Below the pieces are notes generated by a model. That model worked only from the letters and a program-made list of their open reading frames with translations, had not been told where the DNA came from and searched no databases. A program made the position numbers and the translations under genes. Shown here piece after piece: positions 8,501 through 17,841 of a stretch of 64,000 nt of DNA (the stretch's first letter is position 1; every line of letters starts with the position of its first letter). Origin of the DNA: an uncultured Burkholderiales bacterium (GTDB lineage: Bacteria; Pseudomonadota; Gammaproteobacteria; Burkholderiales; Burkholderiaceae_C); assembly GCA_903838355.1 (NCBI GenBank), contig CAILYC010000031.1, positions 23,874 to 87,873 of the forward strand, written 5' to 3'.

Positions 8501-9685
8501 TCAACGCAGTGGGCAATCTTGGACGTAAGCGTCACCGTGGTTGGTCATGATGGGTTGGCCCACGATTTTGTTGATCAAACGGCCTTGCCCATCTTTTTGC
8601 ACTTCGCGCAGGTAGTAGTTTTGGATGGGGTAGTGGTTGGTGTTGAATTTGAAGTCACCGCGCACCGATGCAAACTTGGCGTCTTTGAGGTTTTTGCGCA
8701 ATTGGTCTTTGTCGGCCAAGTTGCCACTGCTTGCACGAACGGCTGCATCAATCAAGAGCGCGGTGTCATAGCCCTGAGCGGCATAAAGGGTGGGCAAGCG
8801 TTTGTACTCTTTTTCAAATTCGGCCACAAACTTTTTGTTCGCGGCATTGGGCAAATCCAGTCCCCAGTGGGAGGTGTCAAAGATGCCCATCATGTCGGCA
8901 CCCACGCCACGAATGATGTCTTGGTCAGCCCCAAAACCTGGGACCAAAAGTTTTGTGTCTTTGGCCAAGCCCGCTGCCACAAACTGTTTGATGAAATTCA
9001 CACCGGGACCACCGGGTAAAAAGACATAGAGCACTTCGGGCTTGGCGGCGCGAATCTCGGCCAATTCGGCCGAATAGTCCAATTGGCCAAGCTTGGTGTA
9101 AACCTCACCCAAAATTTTGCCTTTGTAAAAACGCTTAAAACCGGCCAAGGAGTCTTGACCCGCTTGGTAGTTGGGGGCCATCAAATAAGCGCTCTTGACC
9201 CCTTTATTGGTGGCGTATTGGCCTGCCGCTTCGTGGTAGGCGTCGTTGGGCCAAGACACCGCAAAGAAGTTGGCACTGCATTGTTTGCCAGCCAAGGGGG
9301 AGGGTGCCGCGTTGGGGCTCAAATAAAAGATGCCGGTGTCCTCGGTGGCTGGCAGCGCCGCGAGCATGATGTTGGAAAAAACCACCCCAGTCATGAAGTC
9401 CACATGGTCCTTTTGCACCATTTTCTCAAAGAGCTCTTTGGCCACATCGGGCTTGAATTGGTCGTCGCCGATCAACACTTCGGCGGGCAAGCCCCCGAGT
9501 TTGCCGCCGTTGAGTTTGACGGCCAGCATGAAAGCGTCGCGAATATCGGTCCCCAGTGCAGACGATGGCCCCGACAAGGTGCTCACAAATCCAACCTTGA
9601 TCTTGTCGGCCGCAATGGCCCAAGACGTGAGGCCAAGGCACAGTGCGCTCAGGATCAACTGGGCAGTCATTTTTCTGATGTTCAT
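8501..9685 (-). CDS. Periplasmic substrate-binding protein of the Liv-type ABC transporter
   Basis: About 394 residues. An N-terminal signal peptide (MNIRKMTAQLILSALCLGL, then cleavage near AIAA-DKIK) is followed by the type I periplasmic binding fold IKVGFVSTLSGPSSALG. The start at 9685 is chosen because GGAG stands six bases before it. The open frame extends to 9889, but that part lacks a ribosome site and would bury the signal peptide. Relatives bind branched-chain amino acids, amides, urea or aromatic acids such as benzoates. The operon with a ring-hydroxylating dioxygenase makes an aromatic acid the likely ligand (inference). Confidence 0.92.
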   Translation of the reverse strand: MNIRKMTAQLILSALCLGLTSWAIAADKIKVGFVSTLSGPSSALGTDIRDAFMLAVKLNGGKLGGLPAEVLIGDDQFKPDVAKELFEKMVQKDHVDFMTGVVFSNIMLAALPATEDTGIFYLSPNAAPSPLAGKQCSANFFAVSWPNDAYHEAAGQYATNKGVKSAYLMAPNYQAGQDSLAGFKRFYKGKILGEVYTKLGQLDYSAELAEIRAAKPEVLYVFLPGGPGVNFIKQFVAAGLAKDTKLLVPGFGADQDIIRGVGADMMGIFDTSHWGLDLPNAANKKFVAEFEKEYKRLPTLYAAQGYDTALLIDAAVRASSGNLADKDQLRKNLKDAKFASVRGDFKFNTNHYPIQNYYLREVQKDGQGRLINKIVGQPIMTNHGDAYVQDCPLR

Positions 9686-9981
9686 TGAAAACTCCATAGG
9701 GTTTTTTTGAAAGAATGCGTTCAAGGGTTTAGGCCGCGGATTCGGGTTTTCCCTTGTATGCACCGTGTGAAAATTCATTTCGATGATGAGGCCCGATGAC
9801 AACAAGGAGAACAAACATGATACAGGCAAAGACGGCCCATAAAGAAGGGCATCAGGGAAATCATTCCCTATCGGGTGTCTGCAGGCCAATGATATTATGA
9901 GCTTGAATTCAGAGCAACATCAATGCACGCATGCCTCCACACAGAGCGTGCCAATGGAAGAACAGTTGAGGTAAAAAAACA
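9686..9981. promoter_or_regulatory. Divergent control region between the transporter/dioxygenase operon and the indolepyruvate oxidoreductase genes
   Basis: This gap of about 296 bases separates two divergent operons and must hold both promoters. The clearest element is a perfect inverted repeat, AGGGAA-ATCA-TTCCCT, at 9854-9869, of operator size. No regulator gene lies nearby, so a distant regulator would act here. No convincing -35/-10 pair could be fixed by eye. A short reading frame at 9817-9900 is listed on its own. Confidence 0.5.
9817..9900 (+). CDS. Possible 27-residue leader peptide
   Basis: A short frame begins with ATG at 9817, seven bases after a strong ribosome site AAGGAG, and reads MIQAKTAHKEGHQGNHSLSG and seven more residues to TGA. 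It lies between the divergent operons and upstream of the oxidoreductase gene at 9982. The ribosome site is better than that of many real genes here. Against it: it covers the inverted repeat at 9854-9869, has no recognised relatives, and has ordinary composition. It may be a leader peptide or chance. Confidence 0.25.
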   Translation: MIQAKTAHKEGHQGNHSLSGVCRPMIL

Positions 9982-12162
9982 ATGGCTGAGCGCTCATTCA
10001 AAGAAGAGGTCCAAAAGCTCAAGCTCGGCGAGGGCGAGGAGTTTCGTGGCGAGGGCATTTTGGCGGTCACCAAAGCACTGCTTGAGTCGGGCGTGTCCTA
10101 TGTGGCGGGTTATCAAGGGGCGCCCATCTCGCACTTGATGGATGTGCTCTCGGACGCCCAAGACATTTTGACTCAACAAGGCGTTCGCTTTGAGAGCAGC
10201 GCCAGCGAAGCGACAGCGGCGGCAACCTTGGCGGCCAGTGTCAATTACCCCTTGCGAGGCGCCGTGACCTTCAAGGCCACTGTCGGCACCAATGTCGCAA
10301 GCGACGCCTTGGCCAATTTGTCCTCAGGGGGTGTCTTGGGTGGGGCCCTCATCATAGTGGGTGAGGACTATGGGGATGGGTCGTCCATCATGCAAGAGAG
10401 AAGCCATGCCTTTGCCATGAAGTCTCAAATCTGGCTGCTCGACCCCAGGCCCAATTTGCCCAGCATGGTGCGGGCCGTCAAAATGGGGTTTGAGCTCTCG
10501 GAGGCCAGCAACACGCCAGTCATGATGCAACTTCGCATTCGCGCGTGTCATGTGCACGGCCGCTTCAAAACGTCGCAAAACTTGAAGCCCAAGTTTACCT
10601 TGGCCGATGCGCTCAAGAACCCCAAGCGCGACGTCTCTCGCATCGTCTTGCCCCCTGCCTCCTTTGTGCATGAGCAAGAAAAAGTGATCTCGCGTTGGCC
10701 CAAAGCCATCAAGTTCATCCAAGAGCATGAGCTCAATGAGTTTTTTGCGCTGGGAAAGGGGCCTATTGGCATCATCTTGCAAGGCGGCATGTACAACACC
10801 GTGGTGAGAGCGCTGCAAAGGCTTGGGCTGTCTGATGTCTACGGTCAAAGTCAAGTGCCCTTGTATGTGATGAATGTGGCTTACCCTGTCATCCCCACGG
10901 AAGTGCTGAAGTTTTGCCAAGGCTTGGAAGCGGTTTTGATGGTCGAGGAGGGTCAACCCAACCATGTTGAGCAAAACTTGGCACACCTGCTCAGAAGCGA
11001 AGGGGTCCAAACGCAGCTTCATGGCAAAGACTTTTTGCCCCTGGCTGGGGAGTATGTGAGCAGTGCGGTTGAAAAGGGTCTGGGGGACTTTTTGCGCTAC
11101 TACGGTGGTTTGCCAAAGACTGCGGCCAACCTTGAGTCCTCACTGCAAAGCGATCAAGCTGTCGACTCCATACCCCGTGAGCGCCATGCCGAGGTGATCA
11201 AGGCCATTGCACCGCATGTGCATGCTCGCCCGCCTGGGTTTTGCACTGGCTGCCCTGAGCGCCCCATTTTTACCGCCATGAAGCTCATGGAAAAAGAACT
11301 GGGGACTCACCACGTCAGCGCTGACATTGGTTGTCACTTGTTTTCTATCTTGCCGCCCTTTAATTTGGGCAACACCACCATGGGTTATGGCCTGGGTACT
11401 GCCGGCTCTTCCGCCTTCAATGACGCGGCTTCTAGCAAAGCCATCTCTATCATGGGAGATGGCGGTTTTTGGCACAATGGCTTGACCTCAGGTGTGGCCA
11501 ACGCTGTCTTCAATAAAAGCCGCAACTTGACCCTCATTGTCGACAACAGTTACACCTCGGCCACGGGTGGCCAAGATGTGCTGTCTTCCAAAGCCAGCAA
11601 CCCCACCCGAAGCACCGGTCACGCCATCGAAAAAGCGGTCAAAGGTGTGGGGGTGACGTGGGTCAAAATGGTGAGACGAACCTATGACGTCGCGGGCATG
11701 CGAGACGCCATGAAGTTGGCATTGAACAGTGAGATGGAAGGCCCCAAGGTGATCATCGCTCAGTCCGAGTGCATGCTCAACAAGCAAAGGCGCGAGAAAC
11801 CTTTGGTTCGAGCTGCACTCGCGCGCGGTGAACGCGTGGTGCGCGAAAAGTTCGGTGTGGACGAAGACACTTGCACGGGAGACCATTCTTGCATTCGCCT
11901 CTCGGGATGTCCATCACTGTCGATCAAAGACAACCCCGACCCATTGCGGCGAGAGCCGGTGGCAACCGTGTTGGACAGTTGTGTGGGATGCGGCGTTTGC
12001 GGCGAAGCGGCCCATGCGGCCGTGTTGTGTCCCTCCTTTTATGATGCAAAAATTATCTCCAATCCTGGGCTTTGGGAGCGCGTGCGCGGCAAGACGGCCC
12101 GAACAATTATTGCTTGGGTCCAGGCGAGACTGCACTCGCGCTCTATGCGTTATGGGTTTTGA
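9982..12162 (+). CDS. iorA: Indolepyruvate ferredoxin oxidoreductase alpha-type subunit (TPP enzyme with Fe-S domain)
   Basis: A 726-residue protein. The N-terminal two thirds carry the pyrimidine- and core-domain pattern of 2-oxoacid:ferredoxin oxidoreductases, and the TPP-binding motif reads GDGGFWHNG with a following DNSYTSATGGQ. A conserved CTGCPERPIF lies before it. The C-terminus has a cluster-binding domain with CTGDHSCIRLSGCP and CVGCGVCG. The reaction is oxidative decarboxylation of aryl-pyruvates (from Trp, Phe, Tyr) to aryl-acetyl-CoA with reduction of ferredoxin. The beta subunit follows at two bases. It is divergent from the aromatic uptake operon. Confidence 0.88.
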   Translation: MAERSFKEEVQKLKLGEGEEFRGEGILAVTKALLESGVSYVAGYQGAPISHLMDVLSDAQDILTQQGVRFESSASEATAAATLAASVNYPLRGAVTFKATVGTNVASDALANLSSGGVLGGALIIVGEDYGDGSSIMQERSHAFAMKSQIWLLDPRPNLPSMVRAVKMGFELSEASNTPVMMQLRIRACHVHGRFKTSQNLKPKFTLADALKNPKRDVSRIVLPPASFVHEQEKVISRWPKAIKFIQEHELNEFFALGKGPIGIILQGGMYNTVVRALQRLGLSDVYGQSQVPLYVMNVAYPVIPTEVLKFCQGLEAVLMVEEGQPNHVEQNLAHLLRSEGVQTQLHGKDFLPLAGEYVSSAVEKGLGDFLRYYGGLPKTAANLESSLQSDQAVDSIPRERHAEVIKAIAPHVHARPPGFCTGCPERPIFTAMKLMEKELGTHHVSADIGCHLFSILPPFNLGNTTMGYGLGTAGSSAFNDAASSKAISIMGDGGFWHNGLTSGVANAVFNKSRNLTLIVDNSYTSATGGQDVLSSKASNPTRSTGHAIEKAVKGVGVTWVKMVRRTYDVAGMRDAMKLALNSEMEGPKVIIAQSECMLNKQRREKPLVRAALARGERVVREKFGVDEDTCTGDHSCIRLSGCPSLSIKDNPDPLRREPVATVLDSCVGCGVCGEAAHAAVLCPSFYDAKIISNPGLWERVRGKTARTIIAWVQARLHSRSMRYGF

Positions 12163-12164
12163 AC

Positions 12165-13700
12165 ATGGGGACCCTTGAACCGATCAAAATCGCCATTCTG
12201 GCCATGGGCGGTGAGGGTGGAGGTGTCTTGGCCGATTGGATTGTGAGCCTGGGTGAGAGCCAGGGCTATATTGCACAAACAACCTCGGTGCCGGGTGTGG
12301 CCCAACGCACGGGTGCCACCATTTACTATTTGGAATTGTTCCCAGAGCAAGAGGCTCATCGCGTTGGCATGGCTCCGGTTCTCTCTCTCATGCCCACCCC
12401 CGGCGACGTCGATGTGGTGCTGGCCTCTGAGTTGATGGAGGCTGGCCGTGCGGTCGTGCGTGGTTTGGTGAGTCCTCACAAGACCACCCTCATCGCATCA
12501 ACCCACCGTGTGTATTCGATGACGGAGAAAACCGCCCAGTCCGACGCTCGGGTGGATGCCCCAACCTTGATCGAGCAGTCGCGTTTGTCGGCACAACGCT
12601 TTGTCGCCTTTGACATGGCCCAAGTGGCCCAGCATCATCGCAGTGTCATCTCCGCCGTTCTTTTTGGTGCCTTGGCCGCCAGTGGCGCTTTGCCTTTTGC
12701 CAGCGAAGCCTTTGAGCGCACCATTGAAATGGCAGGCTTGGGCGTGGCGTCGAGTTTGGCGGCGTTCAAGGCGGGCATGGCCTTGGGCAGTTCGGCCCAG
12801 TCCGATGGTCGCCTCGAGCAACACAAAGCCACAAGCCATGGGACTTCATTGGCAGCCAAGCCCGCCCAAGGCTTGCACCCCGACATTGAGGTGCTCCTCG
12901 AGCGCTTGCAAAAACTCCCCCCTGCGTGTCATCCCTTGGCACTCGAGGGCCTCAGGCGCTTGGTGGACTATCAGGGCACTGCTTATGCCAATCTTTATTT
13001 GGATCGATTGAACAAGGTTGAGGCTGTTCTTCGCGGCAGCCATTGCACCCATGTGGAGATCCTGAGTGAGTGCGCGCGTCATTTGGCGCTTTGGATGTCT
13101 TACGAAGACACCGCCAGGGTGGCCGACCTTAAAACCCGGCACACACGCTTTGCTCGTGTGCGACACGAGGCCCAAGTCGAGCGTGAGCAAACGCTGGAAA
13201 TCCATGAGTACTTCCATCCCCGAGTGCAAGAGGTGTGTGAAACTTTGCCGGCTTGGTGTGGACGTTTGATCTTGAACACCCCCCTTTTACACAACTGGAT
13301 TTTGCGTTTGACGCAAAAAGGGCGTGTGATCCAAAGCACCTCACTGAGTGGTTTTTTGCTCTTAAGAACTGTGGCCTTGGCCCGTCACTGGCGGCAAAGC
13401 ACTTTGCGCTATCAGTCAGAAAATAGCATGATTGAAGATTGGCTGGGTCGCATGCTGCGACTCATCCCCAAAGCCCCAGAATTGGCCATGGCTTACATTG
13501 AATGCCAAGGCTTGGTCAAAGGCTACAGCGATACCCACGAGCGTGGGGTGCGAAATTACCATCTCGTGGTGTCTTGTTTGGATCGAGACCCAGAGATGAG
13601 CGCAGCAACACTCAGGAGCTTGAGGCTCGCGGCCTTGGCCGATGAAGACGGTGAGACCCTTCGCCAAGAAGTCTTGCGCTTGGCCGCAGAGCATGCCTGA
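12165..13700 (+). CDS. iorB: Indolepyruvate ferredoxin oxidoreductase beta-type subunit with long C-terminal extension
   Basis: About 511 residues from ATG 12165, two bases after the alpha stop; longer upstream starts would run into iorA. The first 190 residues are the gamma/beta domain of 2-oxoacid oxidoreductases, beginning IKIAILAMGGEGGGVLADW and containing VPGVAQRTGATIYY. Residues from about 220 on form a helical extension known in proteobacterial relatives (the DUF6537-type region, named from memory) but absent from the classical archaeal beta subunit of about 200 residues. It completes the aryl-pyruvate oxidoreductase. Confidence 0.83.
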   Translation: MGTLEPIKIAILAMGGEGGGVLADWIVSLGESQGYIAQTTSVPGVAQRTGATIYYLELFPEQEAHRVGMAPVLSLMPTPGDVDVVLASELMEAGRAVVRGLVSPHKTTLIASTHRVYSMTEKTAQSDARVDAPTLIEQSRLSAQRFVAFDMAQVAQHHRSVISAVLFGALAASGALPFASEAFERTIEMAGLGVASSLAAFKAGMALGSSAQSDGRLEQHKATSHGTSLAAKPAQGLHPDIEVLLERLQKLPPACHPLALEGLRRLVDYQGTAYANLYLDRLNKVEAVLRGSHCTHVEILSECARHLALWMSYEDTARVADLKTRHTRFARVRHEAQVEREQTLEIHEYFHPRVQEVCETLPAWCGRLILNTPLLHNWILRLTQKGRVIQSTSLSGFLLLRTVALARHWRQSTLRYQSENSMIEDWLGRMLRLIPKAPELAMAYIECQGLVKGYSDTHERGVRNYHLVVSCLDRDPEMSAATLRSLRLAALADEDGETLRQEVLRLAAEHA

Positions 13701-13741
13701 ACACGCTGCGGTGTTTTTTTAACATCTCCAGGAGTTCTTTC

Positions 13742-14248
13742 GTGAAAACAGATTTACCACCAGAGGAGCATTTGTCTGAAACGGATGCGCTTTATCTGCG
13801 CCAAGCCATTGCTCACTCCCACACTGCACGCGCCAGTGGCAACCGTCCCTTTGGCGCCGTGATTGTGGCCAAGAGCGGCGAGGTCTTGGTGGAGTTTTAC
13901 AACCAGTCCAAACAAGCGCAGGACTGCACGGCACACGCGGAGACCGGGGCCATTCGCATTGCAAGCCATGAGCACTCCAGATCCGTGCTCATGGAGGCCA
14001 CCCTTTATGCGTCCGGCGAGCCGTGTGTGATGTGCTCGGGCGCGATCTTTTTATCAGGCATTCGCCGTGTGGTGTTTGGGCTAGACGCTGTTCGCATGCG
14101 GCAAATGCGCGGCCTCAAAGAAGAGTATCGCGATTTGGCATGGTCGATCAAAGAGATTTACCAGGCCTCTCCCCATCCCATCGAATGCATCGGGCCGGCC
14201 CTGATTGATGAGGCAAGCGAGTCCCATATTGGATTTTGGCAGCCCTAA
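13742..14248 (+). CDS. Nucleoside/nucleobase deaminase of the cytidine-deoxycytidylate deaminase superfamily
   Basis: A 168-residue zinc deaminase. The catalytic motif HAET (in CTAHAETGAI) and the zinc motif PCVMC (in GEPCVMCSGAIF) are both complete. Length and the segment NRPFGAVIV resemble guanine deaminases of the GuaD type and tRNA adenosine deaminase relatives. The start is GTG at 13742 with AGGAG seven bases before it. It stands 41 bases after iorB and may be read with it, but its role in that pathway is not obvious. Substrate not assigned. Confidence 0.85.
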   Translation: MKTDLPPEEHLSETDALYLRQAIAHSHTARASGNRPFGAVIVAKSGEVLVEFYNQSKQAQDCTAHAETGAIRIASHEHSRSVLMEATLYASGEPCVMCSGAIFLSGIRRVVFGLDAVRMRQMRGLKEEYRDLAWSIKEIYQASPHPIECIGPALIDEASESHIGFWQP

Positions 14249-14273
14249 GAACCAGGCGAGATTGAGGCTTAAT

Positions 14274-16670
14274 TCACGCTGTCTTGGCAAGATCTTGCCA
14301 AGTGCTCACCACGCTGTCGGGGTTCAAGGAGATGGAGCTGATCTTGTTGTCCACCAACCAGCGGGCGAAGTCGGGGTGATCACTGGGCCCTTGTCCGCAA
14401 ATGCCCACGTACTTGCCTTGTCGCAAACACGCTTGTATGGCCAATACGAGCAGGGCTTTGACAGCGGGGTCGCGTTCATCAAAGTCCTGGGCCAAAAGCT
14501 CCAGACCTGAGTCCCGATCCAGTCCCAAGGTGAGTTGGGTCAAATCGTTGGAGCCGATGGAAAAGCCATCAAAGTACTGTAAGAAATCATCGGCGAGGAC
14601 CGCATTGCTGGGGATCTCGCACATCATGATGAGCTTGAGGTCGTCCACGCCACGTTGAAGCCCAAATGTGGCCAAACGCTCGGTCACCAGGCGGGCTTGC
14701 TTGAGCGTTCTCACAAAGGGGACCATCACTTGCACATTGGTGAGGCCCATGTCGCTGCGAACCCGGTGGATGGCTTCGCACTCCATGGCAAAAGCCTCGG
14801 CAAAGCTTTCGCTCAAATACCGCACGGCGCCCCTGAAGCCAAGCATGGGGTTTTCTTCCTCAGGCTCGTAGCGACTCCCCCCAATAAGGGTGCGGTATTC
14901 ATTGGACTTGAAATCGGACAAGCGAACGATGACGGGCTTGGGCCAAAACGCCGCAGCAATCGTGGCCACCCCTTCACAAACTTTGTCCACATAAAAAGCC
15001 CTTGGTGAGGCATGTCCCCTGGCAACCGATTCGACGGCCTTTTTCAAGTCTGGGTCTACATTGGGGTAATCCAAAATGGCTTTGGGGTGCACGCCAATAT
15101 TGTTGTTGATGATGAACTCCAAGCGAGCCAGTCCAACCCCCTCGTTGGGCAGTTGGCAAAAGTCAAATGCCAGGTGCGGGTTGCCCACATTCATCATGAT
15201 TTTGGTGGCAATGTTGGGCATGGAGCCACGCGTGACCTGGGTGACTTCGGTCTCCAGCAAGCCGTCGTAAATGACCCCGGTGTCCCCCTCGGCGCAACAA
15301 ACCGTGACCAAGGCTCCTTGCGTTAGTAAATCGGTGGCGTTGCCGCAACCGACCACCGCAGGTATGCCCAACTCGCGCGCTATGATGGCCGCATGGCAAG
15401 TGCGCCCACCTCGGTTGGTGACGATGGCGCTCGCGCGCTTCATGATCGGCTCCCAATTGGGGTCGGTCATGTCGGTGACCAAGACGTCGCCCGCTTTGAC
15501 GCTGTCCATCTCCGAGAGATTTTGCACAATGCGCACGGGCCCAGAGCCAATCTTTTGGCCAATGGCACGACCCTGTGTGAGCAAGGCGCCTTTTCCTTTC
15601 AATTTGTAACGCTCCTCAACTTGACCCTTCATCTGGCTCTTGACGGTCTCGGGTCTGGCTTGCAGAATGTAGAGTTCGCCGTCGACGCCATCCTTGCCCC
15701 ACTCGATGTCCATGGCGCGTCCATAGTGCACCTCAATGGCCAAGGCGTACTTGGCCAATTGCTCCACGTCGGCGTCACTTAAAGAAAACCGATTGCGCTG
15801 CTCGGTGGGAACTTCAGTGATCTTGACCCATTTGCCACTGCTTTGGAACTCCTGGGCTGTGGTGAAGACCATTTGCTCAAGTTTGGAGCCCAAGGCGCGT
15901 CGGATGATGGCTTTTTTGCCGGCCCGAAGCGACGGTTTGTGCACATAAAACTCGTCTGGGTTGACTGCGCCTTGCACAACGCTCTCGCCAAGCCCAAGGC
16001 TTGAGGTGATGAAGACCACGTCCTCAAAACCCGATTCTGTATCCAAGGTGAACATCACCCCGGCGGCCCCCAAATCGGAGCGAACCATTTTTTGCACTCC
16101 CACGGAGAGCGCGACGGTCTCGTGGGCAAAGCCTTTGTGCACCCGGTAGCTGATGGCGCGGTCGTTGTAGAGGGAGGCGAAGACCTCGCGCATTTTGCCT
16201 AAGATATGCTCAATGCCAGAGACGTTCAAAAAGGTTTCTTGTTGTCCGGCAAACGAGGCATCGGGCAAGTCCTCGGCTGTGGCCGAAGAGCGCACCGCAA
16301 AGGATGCGCCAATTGCGCTGCTCTCGAGCAGCAAGTGTGCGGCTCGGATGTCGCGCTCCAAGTCCGAGGGGAAGGGTTGCACCAAAATCCACTCGCGGAT
16401 CTCTTGACCCGCTGCAGCCAAGGCCCGCACATCGTCCGCGTCCAGTGTAGACAATCTCTCTTGGATGCGATGGTCCAGGGACTGGTGGCGCAAAAACTCT
16501 CGAAAGGCATGGGCGGTGGTGGCAAAGCCCGTCGGAACTTTCACGCCTTGGGGCAACTGAGAGATCATCTCACCCAAACTCGCGTTTTTACCGCCCACTG
16601 ACTCCACATCACTCATCCTTAATTTTTCAAAGGGCACCACCAAGTCTGTGGCATTGAATAAGGTTGACAT
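14274..16670 (-). CDS. ppsA: Phosphoenolpyruvate synthase (pyruvate, water dikinase)
   Basis: A 798-residue enzyme of normal PpsA length that makes phosphoenolpyruvate from pyruvate and ATP for gluconeogenesis. The N-terminal ATP-grasp domain starts [20 protein letters not shown], the phosphohistidine swivel motif is [20 protein letters not shown], and the C-terminal TIM barrel ends with the PEP-site Cys in GICGQGPSD. The neighbouring divergent gene encodes its regulator PpsR, a standard pairing. The last codons overlap a perfect 20-base palindrome (14283-14302). Confidence 0.97.
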   Translation of the reverse strand: MSTLFNATDLVVPFEKLRMSDVESVGGKNASLGEMISQLPQGVKVPTGFATTAHAFREFLRHQSLDHRIQERLSTLDADDVRALAAAGQEIREWILVQPFPSDLERDIRAAHLLLESSAIGASFAVRSSATAEDLPDASFAGQQETFLNVSGIEHILGKMREVFASLYNDRAISYRVHKGFAHETVALSVGVQKMVRSDLGAAGVMFTLDTESGFEDVVFITSSLGLGESVVQGAVNPDEFYVHKPSLRAGKKAIIRRALGSKLEQMVFTTAQEFQSSGKWVKITEVPTEQRNRFSLSDADVEQLAKYALAIEVHYGRAMDIEWGKDGVDGELYILQARPETVKSQMKGQVEERYKLKGKGALLTQGRAIGQKIGSGPVRIVQNLSEMDSVKAGDVLVTDMTDPNWEPIMKRASAIVTNRGGRTCHAAIIARELGIPAVVGCGNATDLLTQGALVTVCCAEGDTGVIYDGLLETEVTQVTRGSMPNIATKIMMNVGNPHLAFDFCQLPNEGVGLARLEFIINNNIGVHPKAILDYPNVDPDLKKAVESVARGHASPRAFYVDKVCEGVATIAAAFWPKPVIVRLSDFKSNEYRTLIGGSRYEPEEENPMLGFRGAVRYLSESFAEAFAMECEAIHRVRSDMGLTNVQVMVPFVRTLKQARLVTERLATFGLQRGVDDLKLIMMCEIPSNAVLADDFLQYFDGFSIGSNDLTQLTLGLDRDSGLELLAQDFDERDPAVKALLVLAIQACLRQGKYVGICGQGPSDHPDFARWLVDNKISSISLNPDSVVSTWQDLAKTA
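14283..14302. repeat. Perfect 20-base palindrome at the 3' end of ppsA
   Basis: CTTGGCAAGATCTTGCCAAG equals its own reverse complement. It overlaps the last sense codons of ppsA and faces the end of the deaminase gene 35 bases away. It could fold into a hairpin between two convergent genes, but it has no unpaired loop beyond the forced central bases and no T-run on either side. Confidence 0.6.
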
Positions 16671-16703
16671 GAAAGCGCTACTCCAGAGTTATACGAAATT
16701 TAC

Positions 16704-16721
16704 AAAGGCCAGAAAGGCCAG
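16704..16721. repeat. Tandem 9-base repeat (AAAGGCCAG x2) between ppsA and ppsR
   Basis: Two direct copies of AAAGGCCAG followed by a partial third lie in the 264-base gap between the divergent ppsA and ppsR genes. This gap must hold both promoters; no clear -35/-10 pair was found by eye. Confidence 0.6.
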
Positions 16722-16934
16722 AAAGCCCACTTTGAAAAAATGGGTGGCAACGCCTCCCCCCATGCATCCCCCATGGTTTAACCCATGGCGTTTCCCAATT
16801 CGTTTGCCACTGCCCTTGGGTCTCAAGCCGGATCGACGATCCCAGAGGATAATCATGTTATTTTAGGGCGAGGCAGGCGCGCGTGGGCTCGCCTTTGCGG
16901 CTTGCAGACCAAATTGGCAAAAGAAAGTGATGCG

Positions 16935-17756
16935 ATGACCCATCGAAGTGTTTTTTTTATCTCTGACGGCACGGGAATCACGGCCGAGACTTTTGGCAAT
17001 GCCATATTGGCTCAGTTTGAAATGAAGCCCCGCCACATTCGCTTGCCCTTTGTCGACTCGGTAGACAAGGCGCATCAGGCGGTGCGGCAAATTAACCACA
17101 CCGCGGAGATCGAGGGCCAAAAGCCCATCGTGTTTACCACCTTGGTCAATACCGAGGTCTTGTCGGTGATTCAAACGCATTGCAAAGGCATGCTCCTTGA
17201 CATGTTCAGCACCTTTGTCCACCCCTTGGAGGAGGAGTTGGGGATCAAATCACACCACCGTGTAGGCCGATTCTCCGATGTGAGCAAAAGTCAAGAATAC
17301 CACGACCGCATTGAAGCCATCAACTACAGTTTGGCCCATGATGACGGCCAGTCGCACCGCGATTTGAAGCAAGCCGATGTGATTTTGGTGGGCGTGAGTC
17401 GCAGCGGCAAAACCCCCACCAGCCTTTATTTGGCCATGCAGCATGGCTTGAAAGCGGCCAATTACCCTTTGATTCCCGAGGATTTTGAGCGCCAACAGTT
17501 GCCCCAAGCTTTAAAAGAGCATTTGACCAAGGCCTTTGGCTTGACCATCCATCCCGAGCGACTGAGCGAGATTCGCAATGAGAGAAGACCCAACTCCAAG
17601 TACGCGAGTATGCCCAATTGCAGGCACGAGGTCGCGCAAGCCGAGGCGATGATGCGCCGAGCAGGCATCCGTTGGCTCTCGACCACCACCAAAAGCATTG
17701 AAGAAATTGCCACCACCATCTTGCAAGAAATTCGCCCTCAGAGCCTGACTTATTGA
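16935..17756 (+). CDS. ppsR: PEP synthase regulatory protein (bifunctional kinase/pyrophosphorylase, PSRP)
   Basis: About 273 residues from ATG 16935 ([20 protein letters not shown]), matching the family length; the frame is open to 16785 but those codons do not look like the family. The P-loop is [11 protein letters not shown] near residue 155. The protein inactivates PEP synthase by ADP-dependent phosphorylation of a threonine and reactivates it with phosphate. It is divergent from ppsA, the standard arrangement. Confidence 0.95.
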   Translation: MTHRSVFFISDGTGITAETFGNAILAQFEMKPRHIRLPFVDSVDKAHQAVRQINHTAEIEGQKPIVFTTLVNTEVLSVIQTHCKGMLLDMFSTFVHPLEEELGIKSHHRVGRFSDVSKSQEYHDRIEAINYSLAHDDGQSHRDLKQADVILVGVSRSGKTPTSLYLAMQHGLKAANYPLIPEDFERQQLPQALKEHLTKAFGLTIHPERLSEIRNERRPNSKYASMPNCRHEVAQAEAMMRRAGIRWLSTTTKSIEEIATTILQEIRPQSLTY

Positions 17757-17841
17757 GACAGCCCTTGGGTGCCCAGCGCCCAGCCCCCAGCGCCAAGAGA
17801 CCCGCAACAAGGGCCTGGCCTGGAGCATGCGTCAGTTGCTT

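Noticed and set aside
9698..9889. N-terminal extension of the substrate-binding protein
   Set aside because: It would place 68 residues before an obvious signal peptide, and only the ATG at 9685 has a ribosome site at good spacing.
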